From assembly GCA_963834515.1 (NCBI GenBank), contig CAWICB010000009.1:62001-126000 (forward strand): a DNA stretch of 64,000 nt. Direction: 5' to 3'. The DNA comes from RYN-230 sp963834515 (lineage in GTDB: Bacteria > Actinomycetota > Actinomycetes > Streptosporangiales > Streptosporangiaceae). The number at the start of each line of letters is the position of its first letter. Within the stretch, counting starts at the first letter, position 1. The notes below the pieces were generated by a model that saw only the letters and a program-made list of their open reading frames with translations, was not told the DNA's origin and did no database searches. The position numbers and the translations under genes were made by a program. Positions 43,512-52,617 of the stretch are shown here, piece after piece.

Positions 43512-44888
43512 ATGGCGGCAAATAAGGTTGACGCACTAGTGATCTTCGGGGCCACGGGTGACCTGGCCAAGATCGAGACATTCCCGGCCCTGGTGGGGCT
43601 GGTTGGGCGCGGGGTGCTGGATGTGCCGGTCATCGGGGTGGCTAAGAGCGGCTGGGGGCTGCCGCAGTTCCGCGACTACGCGGTCAACTCGCTGCGGCTC
43701 AACCACATGGATCCGGACAGTGCCGATGCGCGGAAGATGCTGGGCCTGCTGCGGTACGTCGATGGGGATCTCGGCGACGATGCCACTTACAAGGCGATGT
43801 CGGACGAGATCGGGTCCGGCACTCAGGTCTTGTTCTACCTGGAGGTGCCGCCGCCGCTGTTCGGCCGGATCGCGCAGGGGATCGCCACGGCCGGGCGGGC
43901 CAAGGACGCGCGGGTGATGGTGGAAAAGCCGTTCGGTACCGACCTGGCCAGCTCGCGGCAGCTCAACGACACCATGCACCAGTACTTCGGCGAAGACGCG
44001 ATCTTCCGGGTCGACGACTGGCTGGCCTTTGATCCCGTGGAGAACGTGCTCTTCGTCCGGTTCGCCAACTCGATAATCGAGCCGCTGCTCAACCGGACCT
44101 ACGTGGAGAGCATCCAGATCACCATGGCCGAGGCGTTCGATGTCGCCGACCGTGGCCGGTTCTACGACCGGACCGGCGCCATCCGGGACGTGGTCCAGAA
44201 CCACATGCTCCAGGTGCTGGCCACCGTGCTGGCCGACCCGCCGGACCGGCCGGGCCTGGCCGACTGGCGGGACGCCAAGGCGCGGGTCATTTCCGCGTTG
44301 CGGCCGCTGACCCCCGAGGACACGGTAAAGGGCCAGTACCAGGGCTACCTCGACGTCGAGGGCGTGGACCCGAAGTCGACCACGGAGACCTATGTCGCGG
44401 TCCGGCTCGCCGCCGACACCTGGCGCTGGGAGGACGTGCCGATCCTGATCCGCGCGGCCAAGTGCATGCCGGTCACCGCCACTGAGGTCGACATCCGGTT
44501 CCGGCGGCCGCCGCATGACGTGTTCGGCATCGACCCGTTCGCGGTCCGCGACTCGCTGCGGTTCCGGATCTGGCCAGAAACCGCGGTCGGCCTCACGCTC
44601 GCGGGCAAGAAGCCGGGCGGCGGCCTGGAGCCGCTGCTAGAGGACCTGACGTTCGCCGGGCAGGAAGGCTCGGACATGCGTCCCTACGACCGGCTCATCG
44701 GCGCGGCCCTGGACGGGGACCGCTGGCTGTTCGCCCGCCAGGACACCGTCGAAGCCGCCTGGGAGGTCGTCGACGCGGTGCTGGGCGACGTCACCCCCGT
44801 ACACCGCTACGCCCGGGGCAGCTGGGGGCCGGAAGAAGCCGACCGGCTGCTGCCCAGCCGGGACAGCTGGCACGATCCAGCCGGCTGA
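43512..44888 (+). CDS. glucose-6-phosphate dehydrogenase-like protein with altered substrate site
   Basis: The 458-aa protein resembles G6PDH: N-terminal FGATGDLAKIETFPAL (residues 12-27), VMVEKPFGTD with Lys139 (136-144) and catalytic His231 in RDVVQNHMLQ. The canonical substrate motif RIDHYLGKE is replaced by RVDDWLAFD (166-174). The phosphate-binding His and Lys are Asp169 and Phe173, and the coenzyme-side GDLAKKK is GDLAKIE. It therefore probably does not bind glucose 6-phosphate in the usual way. It could use a non-phosphorylated sugar or another ligand. It sits between cydAB and NDH-2, 20 bp before ndh, pointing to a dedicated redox operon rather than the core pentose pathway. Confidence 0.85.
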   Translation: MAANKVDALVIFGATGDLAKIETFPALVGLVGRGVLDVPVIGVAKSGWGLPQFRDYAVNSLRLNHMDPDSADARKMLGLLRYVDGDLGDDATYKAMSDEIGSGTQVLFYLEVPPPLFGRIAQGIATAGRAKDARVMVEKPFGTDLASSRQLNDTMHQYFGEDAIFRVDDWLAFDPVENVLFVRFANSIIEPLLNRTYVESIQITMAEAFDVADRGRFYDRTGAIRDVVQNHMLQVLATVLADPPDRPGLADWRDAKARVISALRPLTPEDTVKGQYQGYLDVEGVDPKSTTETYVAVRLAADTWRWEDVPILIRAAKCMPVTATEVDIRFRRPPHDVFGIDPFAVRDSLRFRIWPETAVGLTLAGKKPGGGLEPLLEDLTFAGQEGSDMRPYDRLIGAALDGDRWLFARQDTVEAAWEVVDAVLGDVTPVHRYARGSWGPEEADRLLPSRDSWHDPAG

Positions 44889-44908
44889 GGGACGGAGCGG
44901 AGCATCCG

Positions 44909-46336
44909 ATGACTGATCAATCCGGGCCGCGCCGCGTGGTGATCGTGGGCGGCGGGTTCGCCGGCCTGTTCGCGGTCCGCGCGCTGCGGCGCAGCGCTTC
45001 GGTGACACTCATCGACCGCGCCCAGCATCACGTGTTCCAGCCGCTGCTGTACCAGTGCGCGACCGGCATCATGTCCGAGGGGAAGATCGCCGAGCCGCTG
45101 CGTGATCTGCTTAAGAAGCATAAGAATGTCGACTGCGTCATGGCCGAGGTCTTCGACTTCGATGTCGTCGGCCGGCGTGTCCTGGCCCGGCGGGTCGGCG
45201 GCGACCGCATCGAGTTCGGTTACGACGACCTCATCGTCGCCGCCGGGGTCCGGCAATCCTATTTCGGCCACCCCGAGTTCGCCCGCTGGGCCCCGGGCAT
45301 GAAGACGGTCTCTGATGCGCTCGCGATCCGGCGCCGGGTATACGGCGCCTTCGAGATGGCGGACACCGCGAGTGACCCGGCGGAACGCCGCACCTACCTC
45401 ACCTTCGTCCTGGTCGGCGCTGGCCCGACCGGCGTGGAACTAGCCGGGCAGATCCGGGAGGTCGCCACCAAGACTCTCCGCGCCGAGTTCCGGAACATCA
45501 AACCGGAGGACGCCCGGGTCCTGCTGTTCGACGGCGGCAGCGCGCCGCTGGCCGTTTTCGGGCCGGAGCTGTCGCAGAAGGCGGCCAAGGCCCTGGACAC
45601 GCTGGGCGTCGAGCAGCACATGGGCTCGATCGTCACCCACGTCGATGAGGGCTATGTGCTGGTCCGCGACCACGACGGCGCCGAGACCCGCTACGACGCA
45701 GGCACCGTGCTGTGGACCGCCGGCGTGGAAGCCCCGCCCGTCGCCGAGGCCCTGGCCGCCGCCACCGGGGCCAAGCGCGACCGGTCCGGGCGGATCCTCG
45801 TCGAGAAGAACCTGACCATCCCCGACCACCCCGAGATTTCCGTCCTCGGCGACATGATGAGCCTGGACAAGCTGCCGGGGGTCGCCGAGGTGGCCATGCA
45901 ATCCGGGCTCTACGCCGGGAACCGCATCCGGCACCGGGTCACCGGAGATGTGGAGGAGAAGCCGTTCCGCTATCACGACCTCGGCTCGGCCGCCTACATC
46001 TCGCGCGGCCGTGCCGTCGTCTCAGCCGGGCCCCTCAAGGTCGGCGGCTTCGTGGGCTGGGTGATCTGGCTGTTCATCCACATCGCGTTCCTGACCGGCT
46101 TCCGCAACCGCGTCGGTGCCCTGTTCACCTGGTGGTTCGCCTTCACCCGCGACATCCGCCGCGAGCGGACCTTCACCACCCAGCAGATCGAGACGCTGGG
46201 AGACGTCTATACGCGTCCCCTTGGCCCGCTGGAGGCCGCCGCAGTGCCACAGGCCGTGGCGGCTGATGAGCCATCCTCCCCGGCCAGGCCCGACGGCAGC
46301 CCGCCGGGCGGGGAACCCGGGACAACCACCGGATAA
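44909..46336 (+). CDS. ndh: type II NADH dehydrogenase (NDH-2)
   Basis: The 475-aa flavoprotein has RRVVIVGGGFAGLFAVRAL (FAD Rossmann motif), TLIDRAQHHVFQPLLYQCATG, FVLVGAGPTGVELAGQI (NADH motif) and VLGDMMSLDKLPGVAEVAMQSG. A hydrophobic C-terminal segment GFVGWVIWLFIHIAFLTGFRNR anchors it to the membrane. It passes electrons from NADH to quinone without pumping protons. It likely feeds the adjacent bd oxidase as a proton-independent, low-oxygen respiratory branch. It is the last gene of the cydAB, G6PDH-like, ndh series. Confidence 0.95.
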   Translation: MTDQSGPRRVVIVGGGFAGLFAVRALRRSASVTLIDRAQHHVFQPLLYQCATGIMSEGKIAEPLRDLLKKHKNVDCVMAEVFDFDVVGRRVLARRVGGDRIEFGYDDLIVAAGVRQSYFGHPEFARWAPGMKTVSDALAIRRRVYGAFEMADTASDPAERRTYLTFVLVGAGPTGVELAGQIREVATKTLRAEFRNIKPEDARVLLFDGGSAPLAVFGPELSQKAAKALDTLGVEQHMGSIVTHVDEGYVLVRDHDGAETRYDAGTVLWTAGVEAPPVAEALAAATGAKRDRSGRILVEKNLTIPDHPEISVLGDMMSLDKLPGVAEVAMQSGLYAGNRIRHRVTGDVEEKPFRYHDLGSAAYISRGRAVVSAGPLKVGGFVGWVIWLFIHIAFLTGFRNRVGALFTWWFAFTRDIRRERTFTTQQIETLGDVYTRPLGPLEAAAVPQAVAADEPSSPARPDGSPPGGEPGTTTG

Positions 46337-46350
46337 GCCACAGGCAGGCG

Positions 46351-46735
46351 ATGATTCATCTGCGCGTGGTAAGCCCGCCCGATGTCACCACCACCCTCGT
46401 GCCCATGCCCGACGCCGAGTCCGCAGTCATGAACCTGACCGTGCTCCCGGGAGCGGTCCGGGGCCCAGACGGGGATGCGGTGCGCTTCGACGTGCTGCAC
46501 GGGGCCGCCAACGGATACTCACCAACTCCCAGATCCTGATCGTCGGTGCGATGGTGGTTAGCCCGGAATACGGCGCCATCATCAGCCTCGCGTTCGGCGT
46601 GACCCGCCGTGACACGTCACGGGTGCTGCGCAGCGCGGCCGCGCTGATCACCGGATTCACGCTCGCGGTGATCGCCGCGCTCCTGCTGTCCCTGGTGGCC
46701 CGGACAGCAGGGTCTGGTACGGGCTGGCTGCAGTC
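46351..46735 (+). pseudogene. DUF389-family membrane protein, decayed and truncated (copy 2)
   Basis: ATG 46351 encodes MIHLRVVSPPDVTTTLVPMP to FDVLHGAAN, closely like copy 1. Near 46512 an internal deletion shifts the frame into RILTNSQILIVGAMVVSPEYGAIISLAFGVTRRDTSRVLRSAAALITGFTLAVIAALLLSLV. The sequence then ends at about 46735 in a junction with the minus-strand HAD relic. It is inverted relative to copy 1, so the relics flank the GMC-cydAB-ndh block. Confidence 0.8.
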
Positions 46736-47237
46736 CACGGGAAGCTGTAGACGTCGGCCGCCCAGGTCCGCATGAAGTCCGGGCCGCCGCCGGGGAAGAT
46801 CCAGTAGCAGAAGCTGCTGCGGTCCAGCAGGGCGAGCAGCTCGCGCATCGGCTGGTACACCGTCGCCGCATACCGCCGCCCGAAGCGCGGGTGCCGGGCC
46901 GACGCCGGCCAGCCCCGGCAGGCGGCGTCGAACTCATCAGTGGTGATGCCCGCGTGGGTGAGTTTCATCAGCTCGATCAGGGCTGCCATGCCGCCCGCGT
47001 GCAGCTCTTCGAGGCGGGTGGGATGGCCCAGCTCGGCTGCCCGGTCCAGGGCGCGAAGACCAGCTGGGCGTACACCGGCCGCTCTGTCCACAGCGTGCCG
47101 TCATTGTCGAACACCGCGACACGGTCGCCTTCGGGGACGAAGTCCGGCGAGCCACGATCGGTCACGGCGGCGACGAACTCCATGATCAACTGCTTCGCGG
47201 GTGTCTCAGGCCAGCCCGGCAGGTCATCGGCGTTCAT
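46728..47237 (-). pseudogene. HAD-superfamily phosphatase relic
   Basis: From ATG 47237 the frame encodes MNADDLPGWPETPAKQLIMEF and then VAVFDNDGTLWTERPVYAQLVFA, the HAD DxDxT motif. Near 47055 the frame shifts; the next frame continues LDRAAELGHPTRLEELHAGGMAALIEL through FCYWIFPGGGPDFMRTWAADVYSF, resembling the HAD motif II region. The C-terminal third is missing at the junction with the DUF389 relic, so it is not functional as it stands. Confidence 0.7.
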
Positions 47238-47432
47238 TCCTGCTCCCGGTTCAGCATGCTGGCCCCCGGTGCCCTGTCCCGCCAACTGGGCTGCTGCGAT
47301 GTCGGCGTGCCGGGCTCGTCGAGTTCACCGTAGGCGAGTTGTCCTGCGATAAGTCATCTCCTTTGGGTGATCCCGCCGCGCAGATTCGTCGTTACCATTC
47401 TGTTGTCCGACGGGGGTTGAGGAGGTTCGGTC

Positions 47433-49331
47433 TTGACTACGAGAGCTGACGCGCCGGTGAGCTTGTTTCCGCCGATCGCCGACTATGGGTTCCTGTCGAA
47501 TTGCGAGCAGAGCTGCCTGGTAGCGCCGGACGGGTCGGTCGAGTGGCTGTGCCTGCCCCGCCCCGACTCCCCGAGCGTGTTCGGGGCGTTGCTGGACCGG
47601 GCGGCCGGCGCGTTCCGGTTCGGTCCCGGCAACGCCCACGTGCCACAGCACCGCAGGTACGTCCCGGGCACGATGGTGCTGGAGACCACCTGGCAGACGC
47701 CGACGGGGTGGATGATCGTTCAGGACTTCCTGGCCATCGGCCCGGTCCAGCGCGAGGGGCGGCGGCCGGACTATCACCGGGCGCCGGCCGATTTCGGTGC
47801 CGTCGGCGCCCTGATCCGGGTCGCGACGTGCATCAGCGGCCGGGTCGAGGCGGTCGTGAACTGCGGCCCGCTGTTCAATTACGGGGCGACCGGCGGCACG
47901 TGGAGCTACCAGGGCGACGGGTACGGCGCCATGACCATTGCCCCCAAAGAGGGGGACGTGCAGCTCGAGCTGGCGGGCAGCATCCCGCTCGGCGTGCTGG
48001 GGGCCCGCTGTTACGGCCGCACGACGCTCAAACAGGGCCAGTCGGCGTTCGTCGCGCTGTCCTGGGGCCAGGGCAGCGTTCCGGGCAGCCCGGAGGAGGC
48101 GCTCGCCGCGCTGGACACCACGGTGGATTTCTGGCGTGACTGGCTGAGCTCGGCCAAGATCCCCGACCATCCGTGGAAGCCCTACCTGGACCGCAGCGCG
48201 CTGACCCTGAAGGGGCTCAGCTACGCCCCCACCGGCGCCATCATGGCCGCAGCTACGACCTCGCTGCCAGAAACGCCTGGCGGGGCACGCAACTGGGACT
48301 ACCGGTTCACCTGGATCAGGGACTCGGCGTTCATGCTCCGCTCGCTGTATCGCCTGGGTTTTGCCTGGGAAGCGATCGAGTACTGGGGCTTCGTCATCGA
48401 CGCGGTCAGCGGCGGTGACCTCAACAGCAAGTTCGAGCTGCAGATCATGTACGGCATCGCCGGGGAACGCGACCTGACCGAGCGGACCCTCGATCACCTG
48501 TCCGGGTACCGGGGGGCGCGGCCAGTCCGGGTCGGCAACGGCGCCTGGAATCAGCAGCAGCATGACGTCTGGGGGATGATTGTCGACGCGCTGGACGTCC
48601 AGTTTCACCGGGGCGCGACCCAGATCGTGATGCCGATATGGGAAGGGGTGGCCAGCTTTGTGGATACCGCCCTGCACCGCTGGCGTGAACCGGACCAGGG
48701 GATCTGGGAGGTCCGCGGCGACCCCAAGCACTTCACAGCCTCCAAGGTGATGTGCTGGGTGGCGGCCTCCCGCGGCGCCGATCTCGCCGAGGAACGCGGG
48801 GACGACGAACGGGCCCAGCGGTGGCGGGCAGGCGCCGACGAGATCAAGTCCGAGATCTTGGACAAGGGCGTGTCCGACCGGGATGTGTTCCGGCAGCACT
48901 ACGAGACTGACGATCTCGACGCCTCGCTCCTGTTGCTGCCCATCATGGGATTCCTGCCCCCCGACGACAAGCGCATCAGATCTACCGTCCTGGCCATCGC
49001 CGACGAGCTGACCAAGGACGGCCTGGTCCTGCGCTACCGGGTCGAGGGAACCGACACCGGATTCTCGGGTGAAGAGGGAACGTTCACCATCTGCTCCTTC
49101 TGGCTGGTGTCCGCACTGGCCATGATCGGCGAATCCGAGCGTGCGCACGCCCTGTGCCAGAAGCTGCTGTCATTCGCCGGCCCGCTGCAGCTCTACGCCG
49201 AGGAAATCGATACCACCACCGGCCAGCACCTCGGGAATTTCCCCCAGGCCTTCACCCACCTGGCCCTGATCGAGGCCGTATCGCTGCTCATCGAGTCGGA
49301 GCCGGAGGGAGGCTACGCCGTCGCCGGCTAG
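47433..49331 (+). CDS. glycoside hydrolase family 15 protein (trehalase/glucoamylase-like)
   Basis: TTG 47433 follows a perfect GAGGAGG (47419-47425) at 7 nt and gives 632 aa. The N-terminal beta-sandwich begins IADYGFLSNCEQSCLVAPDGSVEWLCLPRPDSPSVF, typical of actinobacterial GH15 proteins. The (alpha/alpha)6 barrel carries GGARNWDYRFTWIRDSAFMLRSLYRLGF, DQGIWEVRGDPKHFTASKVMCWVA (catalytic acid region) and EEGTFTICSFWLVSALA, followed by QHLGNFPQAFTHLALIEA (catalytic base region). Relatives include mycobacterial trehalase and glucoamylases; trehalose hydrolysis is the leading candidate. No signal peptide is present, so it is cytosolic. Confidence 0.9.
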   Translation: MTTRADAPVSLFPPIADYGFLSNCEQSCLVAPDGSVEWLCLPRPDSPSVFGALLDRAAGAFRFGPGNAHVPQHRRYVPGTMVLETTWQTPTGWMIVQDFLAIGPVQREGRRPDYHRAPADFGAVGALIRVATCISGRVEAVVNCGPLFNYGATGGTWSYQGDGYGAMTIAPKEGDVQLELAGSIPLGVLGARCYGRTTLKQGQSAFVALSWGQGSVPGSPEEALAALDTTVDFWRDWLSSAKIPDHPWKPYLDRSALTLKGLSYAPTGAIMAAATTSLPETPGGARNWDYRFTWIRDSAFMLRSLYRLGFAWEAIEYWGFVIDAVSGGDLNSKFELQIMYGIAGERDLTERTLDHLSGYRGARPVRVGNGAWNQQQHDVWGMIVDALDVQFHRGATQIVMPIWEGVASFVDTALHRWREPDQGIWEVRGDPKHFTASKVMCWVAASRGADLAEERGDDERAQRWRAGADEIKSEILDKGVSDRDVFRQHYETDDLDASLLLLPIMGFLPPDDKRIRSTVLAIADELTKDGLVLRYRVEGTDTGFSGEEGTFTICSFWLVSALAMIGESERAHALCQKLLSFAGPLQLYAEEIDTTTGQHLGNFPQAFTHLALIEAVSLLIESEPEGGYAVAG

Positions 49332-49347
49332 GCGCCAAGCACGGCTG

Positions 49348-49629
49348 GTGAACCGGGAGCCCGGCGCCGAGGCCCGCAGCGTGCTCGACCGCGAACTGGC
49401 CACGTTGGGAATCGAGGCCAGCCAGCTGCCCGGTTATGGCACCCGCGCCACCGGGCACCTGGAGGTGGCCGCCGCCATCGCGGCCGGGCTGGCCGACGCA
49501 GGGGTGGCGAGCGAGCCGGCCGCTCTCGCTTACGGCCTGGCCTTCGTCTCCTTGACGGTTGAGCACTTACCCGGCCCGCTGCGGGAGCACATCGCGACCC
49601 TGGCGCCAGCCCATGCGAGGCGGCCATAG
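49348..49629 (+). CDS. small hypothetical protein
   Basis: The product is 93 aa from GTG 49348, 16 bp after the GH15 stop. It is Ala-rich and helical (ARSVLDRELATLGIEASQLPG, then EVAAAIAAGLADAG), with high third-position GC consistent with coding. I recognise no family, and no clear ribosome site is present. Same-strand closeness suggests co-transcription with the GH15 gene. Confidence 0.5.
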   Translation: MNREPGAEARSVLDRELATLGIEASQLPGYGTRATGHLEVAAAIAAGLADAGVASEPAALAYGLAFVSLTVEHLPGPLREHIATLAPAHARRP

Positions 49630-49841
49630 AACTGCCGCATGCACCAGGCCCGAACGAGTTGTGTTCCTCCAGGCCCGGCCACCACAGACCCGATTCTCAT
49701 CGTCCACTTCAAAAGGGACACGCGGCGTGCCCTTCGTTGACAGCACCCACCCGCCTGTTCGGCTGCTGGATGGGGATCACGAAGAACATCGGAACAGATA
49801 GTCAGGTCAGAAGCTCCAGACCGGCAGCTAACTCATGATCA

Positions 49842-50723
49842 TCATTGCCACACAGCCTTGAAGGTCCAGTCGGTGAGCCTTTCGGGTGTGGCGATGGCGC
49901 TGCCATTTTGGTCGGTCATGGTGACGGCGTCGCCCGAGGTGAGCGACCGCGGGCCGCTGGTGGTGTAGGCGCTGATCTCGTCGAAGTAGACGACCCCGAA
50001 CCGGGCCAGCGCGGGGAGGGGTACCTGCTGGAAGTCCCCCGCGCGCGAGACGCCCGCAAGGATGAAGGTGGCAGGGGGAAGTCCGGTGGTGACCGGGAAG
50101 CTCATGGTCTGCCCGCTGGTCTCGTTGGCGAAGAAGTAGGCGCCTGCGCCGGGCGGCTGCGCGTCGAGGCACAGGGAGCCGCTGATCACATCGCCGGGGC
50201 TGACCGGCAGGTTGACGTTCCCGACAAATTCTGCCCAGAGCTGGCTGGTGACTGTGTTCGCTGAGTCAACGGTCATCTCGACGTGGACGTCGAGCCCGCC
50301 TTGAACCGAGCCGAGGGTGACGAAGGTGCGGAACAAGTTGGGGTCGGGGCCAGGCGGGTTAGCCGTGTACTGCAGGTCGGGGACCGTCCAGGTGACGAAC
50401 AGGGCCGTGAACGGCGCCGAGAAACTGTCGAGTTCGTAGCCGCACGACTCGTAGGGTGAGAGCTCAAAAGTCCCCGCAGGCGGAGCTGCGGCGATGACCG
50501 GCGTTGCGGGCTCGAACTGCGGCTCGAGATGCTCGAAGGTGCGGTAACGGCGCGCCTTTCGCTGCCACAGCGCGGCCATGCCCGGCTGGGTCTGCGGGTC
50601 AGGCCGCAACGGCAGCCCATGCCTCTTCAGGTCCTCCTCGGTGGCATTGAACGGGTCGAAGTCCTTCGGCGGAGGCGGGCAGAGCCGCACCCTGTTCCTG
50701 TCGGAGGTTTCTTGTCCAGTCAT
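49842..50723 (-). CDS. eqolisin-like (peptidase G1 fold) protein
   Basis: The 293-aa protein begins MTGQETSDRNRVRLCPPPPKDFDPFNATEEDLKRHGLPLRPDP, an N-terminal segment characteristic of some actinobacterial G1-like proteins. The rest is beta-rich: ALFVTWTVPDLQY, SVQGGLDVHVEMTV, LWAEFVGNVNLPVSPGDVISGSLCLD, YFFANETSGQTMSFPV and ARFGVVYFDEISAYTTSG. This is the concanavalin-like layout of eqolisin glutamic peptidases (Glu in the WxE context). There is no signal peptide, so the protein may be cytosolic or exported non-classically. Peptidase activity is inferred. Confidence 0.6.
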   Translation of the reverse strand: MTGQETSDRNRVRLCPPPPKDFDPFNATEEDLKRHGLPLRPDPQTQPGMAALWQRKARRYRTFEHLEPQFEPATPVIAAAPPAGTFELSPYESCGYELDSFSAPFTALFVTWTVPDLQYTANPPGPDPNLFRTFVTLGSVQGGLDVHVEMTVDSANTVTSQLWAEFVGNVNLPVSPGDVISGSLCLDAQPPGAGAYFFANETSGQTMSFPVTTGLPPATFILAGVSRAGDFQQVPLPALARFGVVYFDEISAYTTSGPRSLTSGDAVTMTDQNGSAIATPERLTDWTFKAVWQ

Positions 50724-51013
50724 GACACTCTCCTTCCATAGCCCGGTCCGCCATCACTCCTTCAGGAGGCCCCGCGGCAGGCCGTCATAGCACGCCAGTC
50801 AGGCGCCGCCCCGGAACAAACAGATTCGTTCCGCTGCTAAGCCGACCCTTGATGCGGAGGTAATGCCCCGCTCTCTCTGAGATGCCTACTGCGGCGGCTG
50901 ATACAGCATCGTTCCGCAACCTTGGATCTTGAACGGGTCTCTCGCCATGGCTGACCGGCCCTCGGAACCATCCCTGGGGCGGCGGTACATGATTACATTG
51001 TTACACTTCCGCC

Positions 51014-51478
51014 ATGAGCGAGCCGCCGCCGCTGTATGAGTGGACCGGGGGTCGTCCGGCTATCGCCCGGCTGATCGGCTGCTTCTACGACCGCGTGGAG
51101 CGCGATGATCTGCTCAGCCCGTTCTTCCCGGGCGGGGTCAGCGCGGCGCACCGCGAGCACGTGACGACTTGGTGGTGCGAGGTATTCGGCGGACCGGCCG
51201 GCTACACCGAGCGGCTCGGCGGGTACCCGGCCATGCTGGCGCACCACCACAACCTCGCCATCACGGCCGGGCAGCGGTTCCGGTTCGCCTCCCTGATGAG
51301 CCTGGCGGCCGACGACGCCGGCCTGCCCGATGACCCGGAGTTCCGCGCGGCGCTCGTCGGCTACCTGGAATGGGGCACCCGGCTGGCCATGCACAACTCC
51401 CAGCCCGGCGCGGAAGTCGTGCAGCAGGCCCCCGTCCCGCGCTGGGGCTGGGGTGTGGCCCCGCCGTACCAGCCGTAA
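51014..51478 (+). CDS. truncated haemoglobin, group II-like
   Basis: The 154-aa protein begins PLYEWTGGRPAIARLIGCFYDRVERDDLLSPFFPG, the trHb helix B/E region. TTWWCEVFGGPAGYTERLGGYPAMLAHHHNLAIT carries the proximal-His region of group II trHbs, and LEWGTRLAMHNSQPGAE is the last helix. Such globins bind O2 and NO and may aid NO detoxification or redox sensing. An AT-rich stretch with TACATTGTTACAC lies just upstream of ATG, a possible promoter. No partner oxidoreductase is adjacent. Confidence 0.9.
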   Translation: MSEPPPLYEWTGGRPAIARLIGCFYDRVERDDLLSPFFPGGVSAAHREHVTTWWCEVFGGPAGYTERLGGYPAMLAHHHNLAITAGQRFRFASLMSLAADDAGLPDDPEFRAALVGYLEWGTRLAMHNSQPGAEVVQQAPVPRWGWGVAPPYQP

Positions 51479-51689
51479 GGGCGATTTACCTGCGCTCGCC
51501 GCGATGAGTCTGCGGTGCGTTCGCCGTCAGAACGTCAGCGGGCTGTGACATCTTCTGCTTGCCGGCTATGGCCAGGTCAGGCGGGTGGTCATGTCCAGCC
51601 GGGTCCAGGCGCGGCCGCGCCTGGCGGTGCAGACGGGAGCAGTGATGACAGGCGTACGGGTACTGGCGGGCACGCGCAAGGGCGCATAG

Positions 51690-51923
51690 ACTCCCGCCAG
51701 CTTCCGGCCGGGGTAATCTCGCACAGCTGGCGGACGGGCCCGGTACGGGAGCGCTCCTGCCCGACCTCCGGATCAGGCCCAGCCTGGCCAGCCGCTCCAG
51801 GGAACGGTAGACCTGCTGCCGGGCGACATACCAGATAGCACCGAGCGCTGACCCGCGGCCAAGCTGAGCAGCACTGGCAAAGCCGTGATGCGTGGGCTTC
51901 TCAGCGGCCACAGCACTACCCAC
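51690..51923 (-). pseudogene. PadR-family transcriptional regulator remnant
   Basis: One frame encodes AAEKPTHHGFASAAQLGRGSALGAIWYVARQQVYRSLERLARLGLIRRSG, the PadR winged-helix pattern (E-x-P-x-H-G-F, LG-x-IW-x-x-R-x-x-VYR-x-L-x-R-L-x-x-LGLI). The frame runs on to 51486 but loses the family signature after the winged helix. The upstream N-terminus is interrupted by stops. It is a broken regulator gene. Confidence 0.6.
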
Positions 51924-52053
51924 TCGTCAACGACAGCCGCGGCTCCGCAGGATCATGCATCACCCCAAGTTACGACCGCAGCACGGCGATCCCAGGGTGC
52001 CGGCCTGTCCACGCCGCCGGGTCAGCCGGCCCAGTCGGCCCTCGCTAGACGGC

Positions 52054-52464
52054 TCAGCTGCTCTTGGGGATTTCGACGGAGACGCTGGTGGCTTTGACGG
52101 CGGCGATCGCGAGCATTCCTGGCTCCAGGCCGAGTTCGTCGGCGGCCTCGCGGCTGAGCAGTGACACGAATCTGTGCGGCCCGGCCTGGATCTCTACCTG
52201 AGCCATCACGCTGTCGCGGGTGATCCGGCTGATTAGGCCGCTGAACCTGTTCCGTGCCGAGGACGCCACGACCAGCCGGTTCTGGTCATGGTCTGCCGCT
52301 TCGGCCAGCTCTTGCGCTAGCTTGGCGAGCGCTGTCCCCTCCACGGCCATCCGGCCGGAGGCGTCGGTGGTCGTGTCGATGCGGCCCGCGTCCGCCCAGC
52401 GGCGCAACGTGTCGGTGCTGACCCCGAGAAGACTGGCCGCCTCCTTGATCCGGAATGTCGGCAT
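52054..52464 (-). CDS. excisionase-type HTH and TOBE domain regulator (molybdate-binding type)
   Basis: The 136-aa protein has a MerR/excisionase-type HTH (PTFRIKEAASLLGVSTDTLRRWADAGRI, residues 2-29) and a C-terminal TOBE domain (ARNRFSGLISRITRDSVMAQVEIQAGPHRFVSLLSREAADELGLEPGMLAIAAVKATSVSVEIP). HTH-TOBE proteins of this size act as molybdate-responsive regulators, binding oxyanion at the TOBE domain. It is divergent from the TauE/SafE permease gene at 52618 with a 153-bp gap. That suggests control of oxyanion, sulfur or molybdenum transport; the link is inferred. Confidence 0.85.
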   Translation of the reverse strand: MPTFRIKEAASLLGVSTDTLRRWADAGRIDTTTDASGRMAVEGTALAKLAQELAEAADHDQNRLVVASSARNRFSGLISRITRDSVMAQVEIQAGPHRFVSLLSREAADELGLEPGMLAIAAVKATSVSVEIPKSS

Positions 52465-52617
52465 CTTGGGACTGTAACGCAGATGCGGCGGACTTCATGG
52501 GCAGGTGGCTCAGAGGCGATCACAGCGGCTGGCATCCGCCGCATCCGCCGTTCGCTGCCCTGTGCAACTGGCCAGTGAGTAGGTGCTGACCAGGTCAAAG
52601 ACCGCTAACGTGACCGG

